From Sorex araneus (taxonomy: Eukaryota > Chordata > Mammalia > Eulipotyphla > Soricidae): DNA of 64,000 nt. Positions 21,486-33,226 of the stretch are shown in pieces (the stretch's first letter is position 1; each line of letters starts with the position of its first letter). The translations under genes were made by a program, and so were the position numbers. The notes under the pieces were generated by a model. That model ran no database searches. It saw nothing but the letters and a program-made list of their open reading frames with translations, and was not told where the DNA came from. The stretch lies in NCBI RefSeq assembly GCF_027595985.1, contig NC_073308.1, positions 9,571,928 through 9,635,927 on the forward strand, in the 5' to 3' direction.

Positions 21486-23234
21486 GAAGGAGCTTCGTCC
21501 ATTTAGTTACGTGGCCTTGGGCATGGCATTCCATCACAGCAGCCCCCAGTTCTGCTCTTTGGAAAGTGGGAGGGCTGGACCCCTAATCAAAGCCCTGTCT
21601 GGTGTGTTTCTCAGTCCAGGAGACAATTCCACACCACATGGAAACATTATAGAAGTTGATTATTTACTAGAAGGGAGGGAGAACTTGTACATTTCCCCAG
21701 GGTTTCACCAACTGCTTTAGGCTGGGGGCTGGGGGGTGGGCAGCAAGTGGGTGCTGGAGAGGAAAGCCTCTGTTTCCTTTTTTCTTGGTGTTTGGCTTTG
21801 CAAATTCTGTTAACTTTCATAGGAAGGCAGTTTACACTTGTCTTGCAGAATTGAGAAGCTAGCACGCTGTTATTTTCTTGGAAAATATCCAAGTTTCAAG
21901 TTGTCATACTACCAAGAGTAGATGGTAAATGCCTGCTCAGAACCCACGTGGCTCCCTGCTGAGAGTTGCAAATACAAAGACTTTGCTTTATTATTCCTAT
22001 AATTCAAAAGAATATTTCTGGACTTAGTGTGTTCTGGGGTTTTCTTAAAATCCCTTGCAGAATGGCAGGAATTGTTTATATGAGCTAGCAATGTGTAATC
22101 ACTTGTCTAATATTTAAATGAAGGTTCAGGTCTTATAAAAATGTTGGACTTCGAGCAAATTCTTGTTGGGACAAGACTTAGCATTTTCACTTCATTTCTG
22201 CTAGGGTTTCCCAGATAATTCTGACCAATTCCTTGTTTGGGGTGACAGAATGCATTTAAGACATGAGCCGTACTTTGGAGAGCTGTTTTTATCTGGTCTT
22301 AGTACCTTTGTACCCTGAAGTCTGCAGCTCCTTGATCTGGAGCTGCTCTGCAACTCATCCATTTTACCCCCGAGAGGAGCCTGGGCGGGCGAGTGGCATC
22401 TGGTCTTGGTACATGGTTGGGACAGTGCACTGGAGTCCCTCATCACTTGACTGTTTCCTATCTTCAGGCTCTGTTACCTGCCAAGTGAATGAGCTGTGGG
22501 GACCTGTCACATCATAAACCAAACCTCAGGCTCATTGCCTGAATGGAAGGTACAGCCCTGAGGGTGGAGGAGGCAGGCAAATGGGGCAGGAACTGACATT
22601 AATTATTGACCATGGGTGAGGCCCCGGCAGAGGGAGATTTCTTTGTTCGCTTTTTTTAGTCATTGCTTTCAACAGCTTGAGTGCTGACTGTGTCCCAAGT
22701 AGTTAGCCTTCAAATCAGAAGGCACTGAGACAGTGCCTGTGAGTCATTTCCCAGCTAGGACATGCCAGAAAGGGGTTCCAGCAGACTTTCTTTGTCCTGG
22801 TGTTACCACCTTCCTTCTCACAGGACTCCCACTGGAAGATACTAGTTTCTGACTGGCCTGCTTTCTCTTCAAGCAGTAGCACCCCCAGCCCTCTCTGAGA
22901 CTAGCTGCAGACAGTAATGGGACAGAGAGCTTTAGAAGTAGCAAACGTGCAGCTGGAAGCAGGCCCTGAGGCCCTGCCGATGTCTTGAGCCTCTCACTAT
23001 TGGGCTGTGAAGAGCTTAACTACTAAGTCACAGCCCTGCGCCGTCAGGTGTGGAGACTGTCTTGCAATAATTGGGGACCCTAAGAACTGACTGTTGACTG
23101 GATGTGTTTAGTGTAAAATGAGAATGAAACATCAATGATAGTTATTGCACTTAAGAAAACACTTTACAAATGTTGATTTTAGTTCATTTCTCTTTTGTTT
23201 TTTGCTTTTGGGCTTCCATTCATCTGTCATCATT
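21486..23234. other. Unannotated sequence
   Basis: No exon or repeat is firmly recognised. Around 22676-22700, 'ttgagtgctgactgtgtccc' weakly resembles an ancient MIR/L2 motif. Confidence 0.4.
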
Positions 23235-23435
23235 GATTCTATATCTTAGTTATTGTACTGAGTGAAGCAGTGAATAATGGTGTGCATATAACCCTTTGAA
23301 AGAGTGTTTTTATGCCGGGAGGTAGATTCCCCCAAAGTGGGTCATATGGCAGTTCAATTCCAAGTTCACTGAGGACCTCCACACTGTTTCCCACAGGGGT
23401 TGTAGCAGACAGTATTCCCATCAGTGGTGGACGAG
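23235..23435 (-). mobile_element. Degraded L1 ORF2 C-terminal fragment
   Basis: The minus frame at 23484-23239 contains 'ELPYDPLW' and 'TPLFTASLSTITKI', decayed versions of the L1 stretch upstream of the WYIYTMEYY region. It is short and without clean ends. Confidence 0.65.
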
Positions 23436-25012
23436 AGGTCCAGAAAAGACATTTTAAAAAACAGTTTTGGGACAATTGGAACATTTTCAGCTATGTTGAA
23501 AGACTAGTGTAACGGTTGCTTATATAACGATTGCTTATACTATTGCAATCGTATAACAATTGCTTAAATCATCTAGATTTGTGGGTTTTTTAGCCATTTC
23601 ATCACATTTATTTGATCTTCCTCTGTGTAAGTTGAGAATAAGTCGTACATAGTACATGCTCGGAGCGTCACTTACAAATGCTTTCATCAGCATTTTCTAA
23701 GAATGAGAGCATTCTCCCACTCCCCTCAATGAGTGACCACGAGGACACTAAGAAATTTAATATTGATTGAGTGACTTTAGGCAGTAGTCCAGTCCTTACG
23801 GTAATGCTCCTGGTTGGCCCCTGCAATATTCTGGTTTATAAGAAATATATTTTGGGCCATTCAGTTAAAAAATTAAAATCTATTCTTAAAGATATTTGCT
23901 TTTTGTCCATATAGATACTTGATTTTGTCAGTTCCTGACCCATGGCTTTCAGAACACTTGCAATCCCCTCCATACTGTGACTTCTGCCTGAAAGGAGCAG
24001 TTTGGGACTGCGGAGTGGGCTCATGGGGTGACATAATCTTGCATATGCAATGAACGTGCAATAAAAACCTAGGGAGATACATTTCAGAGAGTTTATGGAT
24101 TGGTGAATCTGTGGGATTTGGGTGAAAATGGTGTGCCGAGTTCCATGGAAACTTCGTGCCCTTTCTGCAGAACTTACACTGTGTCTCTTTCAGGCCGCTG
24201 TTCTGTTAACAATGAAGCAGTGATCTAGAAAATGTTATCTAGAGTTCTGAGTGATGCTAACCTCTGAGGAGGGGCTCCTATCTGTGGCTTCTGAGTAGGG
24301 GGATAGCCTGAGCTCTCCTGAAGGAGAGATGGTTTTAGGAGACTGATCCCCTTATCTGTGGAATCTGGTCATAGTATTTTAATTGAGTTGAATTGCTGGT
24401 TGGTGTGTGGAAATTGCCAAACACTCATGGGAATTAGATCCAAGAATTCTTTTCAACTCCTAAAGTGATTTCTTGTGATGCCTGGATAGTCTTCAAAGCC
24501 ATAATAGTTTACTTGTTGTGTGGATTACCACATCCTTCATATTCTAAACGTAAAGACTAGTGCTCTGTTTTCTTTGTTTTTATATATTTTTTATCATTAG
24601 GAAAGCATGAAAACATTCGATAAACCTTTTTTTTGGATGGATTTTCAGATAGTTAAAAGAAATAACAGAGATTCTTTGCATCTTTGACCCAGTTTCTTTC
24701 TATGGAATTATCTTGAAAAATTATGGGATAAATGACAACCATGGTGTTACCATTAATGGAGTCAAGATTCAGAACATTCCACCACCCCACGAGGCCCTTT
24801 ACAGCCACCCCTTCCTTCACCCCTTTACCCTATCTGTTCTAGACCTATCTATTCTACATCTCTATGGTTTTGTTATTTACAAAATAAATATGGATTGAAG
24901 CATAATTCCTTAGACATCCTTCAGGGTTGTTTCTGTACTTTTCCTTCTTTGACTAATATTCCAGAGTGTGGATGAAACATATATCCAAATCCACAGAATA
25001 TCATATACACAC
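23436..25012. other. Unannotated AT-rich sequence
   Basis: Short near-repeats of 'acgattgcttatac' occur at 23512-23565. No gene or transposon is recognised in the rest. Confidence 0.4.
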
Positions 25013-25648
25013 ATTATCATCATCATCGTCCCATTGATCATCGAATTTCTTGAGCGGTCTCAGTAACGTCTCCATTCGTCCAAGCCCTGAGATTTTAGAA
25101 GCCTCTCTCTACTTGTTCTTCCAACGATGCCGTACTGGAGGCTCTTTCAGGGTCAGGGGAATGAGACCCAGCTTGTTACTGGTTTTGGCATATTAATACA
25201 CCATGGGGATCTTGCGAGGCTCTCCCATGTGGGCAGGGAACTCCGAGTAGTTTGCCAGGTTCTCCCAGAAACCTGGCAAACTACTGGGAGCTTCCAGGAG
25301 CTGGCTTTTAAGTCTCTGGATGCTGGCCGTTGACAGATTACATGGCGCCGGTGGCGGGGTGGGGGGGTGGGGGGCAGTCCTTGGGTGTGACCGCCTAGCT
25401 ACTGGGAAATGGGAAATCTGGGCAGAGGAGGCCCAGTCCCAATCCAAGCAGCCTTGCAGGTCTCAGTCCCAGGTCCCACATGCCTGGGTTCCTCTGCCGG
25501 TTTCTTCATGTGTGAGGCTCGTCTGAACATGTGGAGAGGGACCTCGAGCATGGCTATGGCTAGGCTCTGGAGGTCTTCGGCTGCCGAGAGCTCTGCTCGG
25601 GGTGAGGAGGGAAGCTGGAGCCCATCCCCTCCGAGGAGGCCCCGGGGA

Positions 25649-25650
<2 letters not shown>
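25013..25650 (-). mobile_element. Long composite SINE-related repeat, second copy
   Basis: It shares ordered blocks with 10848-11444: 'cagtaacgtctccattcg', 'ctctttcagggtcagggga', 'agtctctggatgctggccgt', 'caatccaagcagccttg'. It extends about 85 bases further than the copy at 10848, to 'cccgaggggaag'-like sequence that directly abuts an (AT)n array. No TSD is visible, because the right end is lost in the AT run and the left end is ATC-rich. Confidence 0.8.
25246..25285. repeat. Perfect 16-bp-arm hairpin inside the composite repeat
   Basis: Arm 25246-25261 and arm 25270-25285 are exact reverse complements (agtagtttgccaggtt), separated by an 8-base loop. The copy at 10848-11444 has no matching perfect palindrome. 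Confidence 0.93.

Positions 25651-25690
<40 letters not shown>
25651..25690. repeat. Pure (AT)20 microsatellite
   Basis: Forty bases of uninterrupted AT, followed by ACATACATG. It is self-complementary and cruciform-prone, and lies at the outer end of the composite repeat. Confidence 0.97.
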
Positions 25691-25695
<5 letters not shown>

Positions 25696-26489
25696 CATGT
25701 TTGTTTTTGTGTTTTTTTTTTTTCCCCCAGAGTAGGGGCCACATCTAGGGCCCTGAAATCATGTGTGACTCTGATTCACCTCTCGTGGTGTCTTTTCTGT
25801 AAGGAGGCGAGCAACTTGTCAAGCTTGTGGAGATGATTTTGGTCTTCAAAGATCTAGAAACAAAGTGGAGTATAAATCTGGACCTGACACGGGAAGGCAG
25901 AGGCTGGTTCTCTCATGGGACGTCCATAGTCTTGTTAGTCTTTTTGCTGCCTGTGCTTTTGTTCTGGGCTGGGAACATGTGCGGCAGCACATAGGACGGA
26001 TGCCTTTCGACCGCAGATGGAAATGTGCTTGCTAAGTTCCTCCTTGAAATCTCCAAATCCATGGAATTTTAATTGTTTTCATAGTTTATACCCGGCCAAG
26101 TTCCTAAAATTATTGTAAGACCTTGCAGAATTATACATAACAGGAACAAATATTTAAAAGAATGCATGACGCAGGGAAAGTCAGCCTGGACATCTCAGTG
26201 GCATGTCAGAAAGTCTGAGGGAGTACATGATTTGACTGTGAGCTTCCTGGCAGCCAATGTGAGAAGGAAAGTTTATTTTCAACTGCCTTTGTGGTCTTCA
26301 AGGAAAAAAAACAAACAAATTTAAACATGGATAAACAGAAATGAACAAATAATGCCACAGAACAGAGATATTAGGCTGGATCCTGAGAGAAGTGGCTCTG
26401 TAGAGACTCTGAGTTCTGGCCAATCCCGCAGCTAGCATGATAGCAAAATGGAATTCATTTATCTCTTAGCACCCTACGTGCTGGCCAAG
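25691..26489. other. Unannotated sequence with a SINE scrap at its start
   Basis: 'tttttttttttcccccagag' and 'taggggccacatctagggcc' at about 25707-25760 look like the tail end of a reverse SINE. The remainder, especially 26040-26340, has no recognised repeat and is candidate unique sequence. Confidence 0.4.
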
Positions 26490-26504
26490 AATGCATCCTG
26501 TTCT

Positions 26505-26727
26505 TTTATTTTATTTCATTTTAAAAAGTTTTTAATTTTATTGAATCACTGTGAGATAGTTACAAGCTTTCATGTTTGGGTTACAATCACACAGTGATCA
26601 AACACCTATCCCTCCACCAGTGCACATTCCCCACCACCGATATCCCCGGTATACCCCCCCTTTCCCACCCTCCCCCTGCCTCCATGGCAGACAATATTCC
26701 CCATACTCTTCTCTACTTTTGGGCATT
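26505..26727 (-). mobile_element. 5'-truncated L1 insertion with 15-bp TSD
   Basis: Only the last ~220 bases of an L1 3' UTR are present, ending in an A-rich tail (T-rich on this strand). A perfect TSD AATGCATCCTGTTCT lies at 26490-26504 and 26728-26742. This is a textbook L1-mediated, severely truncated insertion. The short open frames across it are not genes. Confidence 0.95.
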
Positions 26728-26939
26728 AATGCATCCTGTTCTAGGCATCCTGGATACAGAAAATTGTACTAGAATGCTGGGGGTCCTGACAAGACACAGA
26801 AGGAATGCTCAAATTCTCAGGGCCCAGTTATTTCTATGGGGTTCCCTTCTGCTTGCCCATCAGGCTTCCCCAGAGGACTAAAGAGTGTATTTAATTTAAT
26901 TTGTTTATTTTTAAATCTTATGTATGCATGAGTGTATTC

Positions 26940-27065
26940 GGTTTTGGGGTTTTGGGGGCCACACCTAGTGGTTCTCAGTAGCCATTCCTGGCTCTGAACT
27001 CAGGAGTGTCCCCTGGTGGTATTCTGGGGACCATATGTCCGAACTCTGCTAATTTGGCAAATCTT
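26940..27065 (-). mobile_element. tRNA-derived SINE, 5'-truncated
   Basis: 'ggggccacacctagtggttc', 'attcctggctctgaactcag' and 'attctggggaccatatgt' match reverse SINE order. Similarity fades where the tRNA head should be. Confidence 0.65.
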
Positions 27066-29732
27066 GTACTCTTTGCTCTGTGTGTCTTGGCATCTTTCTC
27101 TGAATCATGACAGGGTATTAGATGGCTTCCTAAAGCCTGTATTTTCAGAGCCAGGAGCTGCAGTCATGTTCGTAGATGTTCATTGCGTGTGTGAAGTGGA
27201 AGAGAATTCCAAATGCCTTTACAATGATAGTTTGCTTAGACATAAGAGCAGTAGCAGTGTAAAAATTTGTTCCCCTTGAGATCTTTATTTTGGTAGATCT
27301 ACTTTTCACTTTAACTTGCAAATGTTGTGTCTGTGTTGTTTAAGTAGAGATAGGCTTTGAGGACGGCACCAGCCTGCTTCCTACTTAGGGTTCACAGTCG
27401 CCTTTGGGGTGCTGTGAGAGTTTCATTAACATTGACTGCATGCTGCAATTTGTGTTAATTAATCTTGACATTCAGGAGTGAGGCACTGGCAGTGTATGCG
27501 CTGGTACTAAGAATCCAAATATGAAGTGGTGTGAATTTTGGCTTTCTGAGATATTGCTGAGATATTTCCATTAGATAATCATGCCCATTACTTCCAAACT
27601 TGAGGACCAGCGTTTTTAACATGGAGTCTCTCATGCTGAAGATGTGGGAGGCATTGTAGAAGCCCAAACAGGATGAAGATTGGGTGGTGGTGGGGGTACC
27701 CTTCTGAGATTGCACAGTGTGATATGGGGGCAGGTTAGATATTGAAAAAGGCCCTGGACCAATAGAGCAGTAAGTCGCTCTCTCTCGGGAACATATGGAG
27801 ATTACTTCTCTGTGTCATGGACCTTAAAGCCCTTCCCCCTGCTCCTGGCTGGCAGGACACATCCTGCCTCTTGGTGCACACTCTCGACAGCACCTGGCAG
27901 CCTGGGGGTCCCAGCTGAGCCGCTGGTCCAGCTTCCTACTAGTGTGTGCCCGAGAGCCAACTCTGCTGCCTGCTGAGGTTATGAACTATCTGAACGTGTG
28001 TCTCCAGGCCTTTACCAGTGCTTCTCAGAGTGGGCCGTACTGCCTGCCTCCAGGGGATAATGCTTCAGTGGTCCAAGGGGGTCAGTAGCAAGTACCCATG
28101 GGTGTGGTTGGAGGACCTCTTCTGTTTCTTCATTGCTGAGTAGCATTTATTTTTCTGAAAAAGTGGGTAGTAGCTGAATGAATCTAGGAACCTCTGGGGT
28201 GGGGTGGTTGAGTAATATGCTCTGTATGTTTTTTTTAAAAGGGTCTGTTCATCCTGGGACCTGAATGAAGCAGGGCCTTGGCCCTGCACCTTCCACGGGC
28301 CCATTCTGGGAAGTGTCTGCAGTTTTTCCTGTGCTCTGTTTGATGACAGGCCTCTGGAGGTCCAACAAAGCCTCTTCTGCTGTTCCTGGACATAAACCTC
28401 AGCCCTGTGAGGAGATGTGCTTGGCCAGAGCCTGGTGTTTTTGCTGGGGTACATGGGGATTGCCTTATTGGGGTGACTGAGTGGGCACTGGAAGAACACA
28501 GGGAGCTTACAGCGGAGCCGGGCCCTGCCCACTCTGCCTACTTTCTTTCTCCAGGGGGAGGTGCAGCAGGCCCTTTGAAACGTGGGCTGATGGACAGTTT
28601 TGGGGAGGGGGTCACCCTAACCTAGGAGTGTCTCAGCATCAGGATAGAGGATCCTCTTTGGAGTATCCATGGGCCTGAAAGGAGATGTGCAGACTAGTAA
28701 TTTTGCTTTTTGCCATGGGCTAAGCAGAGCAGAGAAACTGCGCGGAGGAAGCACTCCTGGGGCGGGGCCTGCTGTGGCCTCAGCTTGTGTCATCACCGCA
28801 ACAAACTCCCTTTCTGCTTTTATGTCAGAGTCTACGCGAGGCTGGGGAAATGGAAGCTCTTCTTTGACCTTGTTTGTAGGGAGTCTGTCCCATGAGCTGG
28901 GAGGGCACTGGAAGGCTGGTTTAGTTTAGCTCTGCGTGCCCGGGGTGGGCATGGGGGAAAAGGAGCAGATACCCTGAGGCACCTGCTTGCTCTACCTCCC
29001 TCAGGGACTCCCCCGGAATACAACACACTCCAGTCTGTAGAATTTCTCTGGAAGTTTCCTGACAATAACCTTTTTGCAGTGGAAGCTCACAGCTTCTTAG
29101 CATTTGAGTGGAATCATTTCTTATTGGGGGGTTTGCCTAAGGATTTGTGGGTGTCCACAGCCCTGGCAGAAGCTTGGGCGACTTACCTTACCCATGGTGA
29201 TGGCTAAGGGGGTACTGGGAAGTGGCTCGAGGTCGAGGGCAGCAGGCGGCCCTGCTGCTGGGGGGAGTCTGCTGGAGACACTGGTGACACCTGGCACCAC
29301 AGTGCACGTGAGCTAGGTGTGTGAACACAGCTGAATATGTGCCCCTGAATTATGCAATCACAGCAAAGAGAAACTGGAGACGGTTTCTGTTCCCCACTAC
29401 CCGTAGTAGCTCCAGTTAACTGAACAAAGAAATGAACCATTGCTTTTAAAAATGAACTAGGATTAGAAAAAATCAGTGTCCTAAAAGTTGTTAGTACATT
29501 TATGTAAAACCTTTTAGTTATTTCTGTATATAAGAGTTTTACTTGGTTGCTTATTGAAATTTTGCTGGGTGTAACTGCCTAAAGATTTGAGAAAAGTTGT
29601 GGAAAGTGGCCCACTTTTTGGGTCCTTGAGTGGATATTGTTTCTCTGTATTTGGAAGATTAAATGAGAGAAGACTTTGGGAAAGGAAGGTAGAGAATCTG
29701 GTTAAAATGGAAAAAAGTTTTTTTAATGTTTT
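27066..29732. other. Long unannotated stretch
   Basis: About 2.7 kb without a recognisable repeat, the longest such run in the window. Open frames at 27016-27279, 28065-28532 (minus) and 28265-28929 have no domain or splice context I recognise. Cross-species conservation would be most informative here. Confidence 0.4.
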
Positions 29733-29885
29733 TCTTTTTTTGTTTTTGGGCCACACCTGGAGGTGCTCAGGGCTTACTCTGTGCTCGAGGATCGCTACTT
29801 AGGTGGGAGACCATATGTGGTGCTGGGGATTGAACCTGGCTCAGCTGTGTTAGCAAGAGCCTTCCTTGCTCTATTGTTAATCTCG
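29733..29885 (-). mobile_element. tRNA-derived SINE, type A
   Basis: A T-rich start, then 'gggccacacctggaggtgct', 'gagaccatatgtggtgctgg' and 'ggattgaacctggctcagct', with a decayed 5' end. Confidence 0.82.
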
Positions 29886-30184
29886 ACCCAAACAGTCTCT
29901 TGTGGACTCCGAGAAGGCAGAAGCCATAGCAGGGAGCACTGTCTGAGGGTCTTCAGGCTTGTTGAGGGAGATGAGGAAAGAGGAAGGGCTGAAGGCCTCT
30001 CAGGCCATGGAGGGCTTTCCTCAGCATCCTTACTCTGTACAGCCCCAGCTGGAGATGTTTTGGAAAGAAATCTCCAAATCTCCAAATTTATTCGACTCAT
30101 TGCCTCCCACTTCAAAAAAAAAGACAAAACAGAATACTCATAGCTTCTCTGGAAATCTGCCCCCCCTTAAACACAGAAAGTGCC
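29886..30184. other. Unannotated sequence
   Basis: No feature is recognised between the SINE and the L1 3' end. Confidence 0.35.
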
Positions 30185-30778
30185 CACCACCTAAAGCACA
30201 ATGGAGAAAAGACACTTGGCCCCATGTGGCACTAGCCACAAAGCCAGAATCTGGACACAATCCGTGTCCAAAACAGATGAGTGGATAAAAGAAGCTATGG
30301 TACATCTACACATGGACTATTACTCGGCCATAAGAAAAAAGTGCGCAGTTTGCTGCCACGTGGAGGGCCCTGGAGAGGAACATGAGAGTGACAGGACACA
30401 GAATGGTCCCTCTCATAGGGGGTATAAGGAAACAGAGCGGGGAATAACGAGTACCCAGAGGCAATGGAAACAAAGGCCGAGAGCTGGTCTTCAGAAGCAA
30501 ACAGGCCTCCTGGGGGCCGGGGTACGGGAGGGGTGGAGGGGAAACGGTCAGCTGGGAGGAGGTGGTCTGAAAGGGGGAGAAGTGTCGTGTAGGAAACCGG
30601 ATCAGCAACAGGATTGTAAATCACAGTGCAAAAACCTCTTGTAGCTGGAGGATGGGGGAGTTCCTGGTCAAGGGGAGTGGGTACTGTGAAGGTATTGGTG
30701 TGGAAACATTGTATGTCTGAAACCCAGTTATAAATAACTTTGTATTTTTAGGATGATTAAATAAAAAACTTTTTTAAA
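30185..30778 (+). mobile_element. Older-lineage L1 3' end
   Basis: The plus frame near 30270-30350 reads 'MVHLHMDYYSAIRKK', a decayed form of L1 WYIYTMEYYSAIRK. It is followed by a 3' UTR unlike that of the other L1 copies here, with AATAAA at 30762-30767 and an A-rich tail. It therefore represents a different, older L1 subfamily. Confidence 0.78.
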
Positions 30779-30879
30779 AGGAAGTCCCCTCCCTTTCCAC
30801 CCCAAGCTCCTGCTGACCCTCTGGGTCGGTCGTCAGGGAGCCGACCCTCTTGGATCAGGACAGGCCTTCCCAGATTTTG

Positions 30880-30985
30880 TTTGTTCCTTTGTTTTTGAGT
30901 CACACCTGGCATTACTCCGGGCTCTGCTCGGGGATCTCTCTTGACCAGGCACACCCGCTTAACTGTCTCTCCAGCCTGCTTCCCC
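30880..30985 (-). mobile_element. Degraded tRNA-derived SINE
   Basis: 'gagtcacacctggcattact', 'ccgggctctgctcggggatc' and 'ctgtctctccagcctgc' are ordered as in reverse SINEs. The middle is deleted. Confidence 0.6.
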
Positions 30986-31529
30986 TATGCCTGTTCCCGG
31001 AGCCTGCTTCCACTCCTACGCCTAGGAGCTCTTGTAGGGGAGTCCCACAGGGGCCACTTTCCAAGCTGGGTCCCAGGCACCACTCCCCCGGAGCTACTCT
31101 ATGCATCTTAGGAAGGCCCCAGCTGTTGGAGGCAGGGGAGGTGACCTTCATTCCAGCTCTGCAGGGCGGTGTGGGGACGTCTGCACTGGCCTCCCTTTGG
31201 AAGCCTCCCCACATGCCCGCCTGGTGATTCTGTTTTAAGAGCCTTAAGAAATATTCTGACCGAGAAGGAAAACTTGCTTGTAGCAGGAACTAGACGTTGG
31301 GTTAAAAAAAGCCACAAAAAGGACAAGCAAAATGATAGTTTTGGTTCTCCGGCTCACACAGATTAGCCCTGTGGTGACCCAGTGCTTCAGGACAGCTAGG
31401 ACAGAACTTTTATCAGTGCTGGGGTGACTGAAGGAGAATCCAGGAGCAGGAAGACCTCCTCAGAGTAGCCAGCTTCTATTTTACTAGGACAGTAAAGAAC
31501 ATGTTTTGATTAAAGTGTTTTGATTAAAG
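30986..31529. other. Unannotated sequence
   Basis: Nothing is recognised except a 14-bp direct duplication (gttttgattaaagt at 31503-31516 and 31517-31530) just before the next SINE. Confidence 0.4.
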
Positions 31530-31752
31530 TATCACTGGAGTGATAGCACAGTGGGTAGGGTGTTTGCCTTGCACGCAGCCGACCCGGGTTGGATTCCTCT
31601 GTCCCTCTCGGAAAACCTGGCAAGCTACCGAGAGTATCCCGCCCCGCCCCCACAGCAGAGCCTGGCAAGCCACCCATGTTGTGTTCAATATGCCAAAAAA
31701 CAGTAACAATAGGTCTCACAATGGAGATGTTACTGGTGCCTGCTCGAGCTTG
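31530..31752 (+). mobile_element. tRNA-derived SINE, type B
   Basis: Full head ('ggagtgatagcacagtggg', 'gccgacccgggttggattcc') joined to the extended body ('cctctcggaaaacctggcaa', 'ctaccgagagtatcccgcc', 'caatatgccaaaaaacagta', 'gttactggtgcctgctcgag'). Unlike 14477-14702 it keeps the full interval between A and B boxes and lacks the ACAGTG tail. Confidence 0.9.
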
Positions 31753-31807
31753 TCAAATCCCTGTTATTTTGCTAGAATCTATCTTGCAGTCAAAATAGTC
31801 TCCAGGG

Positions 31808-31872
31808 GCATGAAAGTTCATAAGTTTGTAACTGTACCTCACAGTGATTCACTAATAAAAAATTTTAAAAAA
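31808..31872 (+). mobile_element. L1 3' terminal scrap
   Basis: 'catgaaagttcataagtttg', 'taactgtacctcacagtgat' and 'tcactaataaaaaatttt' match the L1 3' UTR terminus, as at 43890-43930, ending in an A-rich tail. Confidence 0.72.
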
Positions 31873-33082
31873 AGCCTCCAAGGGAAAATAATGCAAAAGT
31901 AAATGGATTAGATGTGTCAGAAGGAGCATGAGGGGTTGGTGGTTATGCATATAAATAAACAAGAGTAACAGTCTATTAAATGCTTATAATGCTTATGTAA
32001 ATGTTTCCTTTTAAAAAAATATAAAAATACCCCAGGAACTTGAAATAGATGTGTAGAGGAAAGAAATCTCTCCACACTACCCATTGTCTCTCTGGACTAA
32101 GAAGCAGTGTCAAATTCCTCTGGAAACTCAGGACATAACAATTTGTGTTTTTCTCCTTTTAACATGCCTTAGTAGAGACCATTCTTTGTTATTCAGGGTC
32201 TCTGCAGGTGTAAGGATTAATGGTGCTATAGTATTTCCATTGTATAGGTTTGCTGACTGGCTCATTTTGTTATGCCTATGGGAAGCATTCCTTGTGCCAG
32301 GTGCTAGTGACATGGCATTGCTCAGTTCATTCACATCTACTTCCCCATGGCTGGACATACTGCCCCACTCGTATTCCATTCTCACCATCCTGCGTCGACC
32401 CTCAGTCCTTGCCCCTCTACATTGTAATTCCCAGGCATGGAGTGTCCAATGAGAGCATTACTTTTTAAACACTTAGGCATGAAACTCAATATTTCAACAC
32501 CAATCCCGCCATCATTGTCCTCTTATCTCCACCAGTGTTCCCATGAGCCCCCCCCCCCCCCCCGCCAGTCCCCCTTGGCGCCTTGGCATGACAGGCACAT
32601 TTCAAAGTTCTGTGATTATAGTTTCAACCTCCTGTTTTCAGTGTTGTTGAGTCTGTGGGTGTGTAGCAGTACCCCTCTCCCACACCACCCACAGGGTGTA
32701 CCGAGGCTCAATCCTGACCCACTGTTACTTCTTTTTCTCATCTTCCTTCACCCCAATTTTATTCCTTTTCTGTCCTTTCCTTTTCCATGATACTCAAGGA
32801 TCAAGGGTGATCTAGTCACCCCCCTTCACTGCATTTCCTTAAGTTACAAAACTGAGGAATATTCTATAATATTCTAGTTACAAAACTGTCAGTTAAGTTT
32901 CTGAGTGTGATGCTAGTCACCTCCCTTCTGGGTGGGCTCCCCTGAAGCCAAATTTCTGCTCCCCCCTCCTTTGTCTCCAACCCTCTGCTCTCTGTCGGGA
33001 TGCTGACCCTTCGGTGCGCTCCTCCCTTCATCCCACTCTGCTTTTGTCCTAACACAGTCAGAGGAAACGTTTTCCCTCTGTT
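31873..33082. other. Unannotated sequence including a C16 homopolymer
   Basis: A run of 16 C occupies 32548-32563. The surrounding 32490-32600 vaguely resembles the reverse L1 3' UTR ('caccagtgttcccatgagcc'), but I could not confirm it. No exon is recognised. Confidence 0.4.
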
Positions 33083-33226
33083 TTTGATATTTTGGACCAC
33101 ACCTGGTGGTGCTCAGGGGCTGTTCCTGTCAGTACCTGGGGAACTGTATGGAGTATGGGGGATTTGAACTCCGGTCAGCCAGGCAAGGCAAATGCATTTT
33201 ACCTCTACACTGTCTCTTCAGCCCAG
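33083..33226 (-). mobile_element. tRNA-derived SINE, type A
   Basis: 'ttggaccacacctggtggtg', 'gatttgaactccggtcagcc' and 'tacactgtctcttcagccca' are in reverse SINE order. The next 90 bases ('gactgatagagtatctgcct', 'tgcttgtgtgaagccctggg') may be the start of an opposing, decayed copy. Confidence 0.8.
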
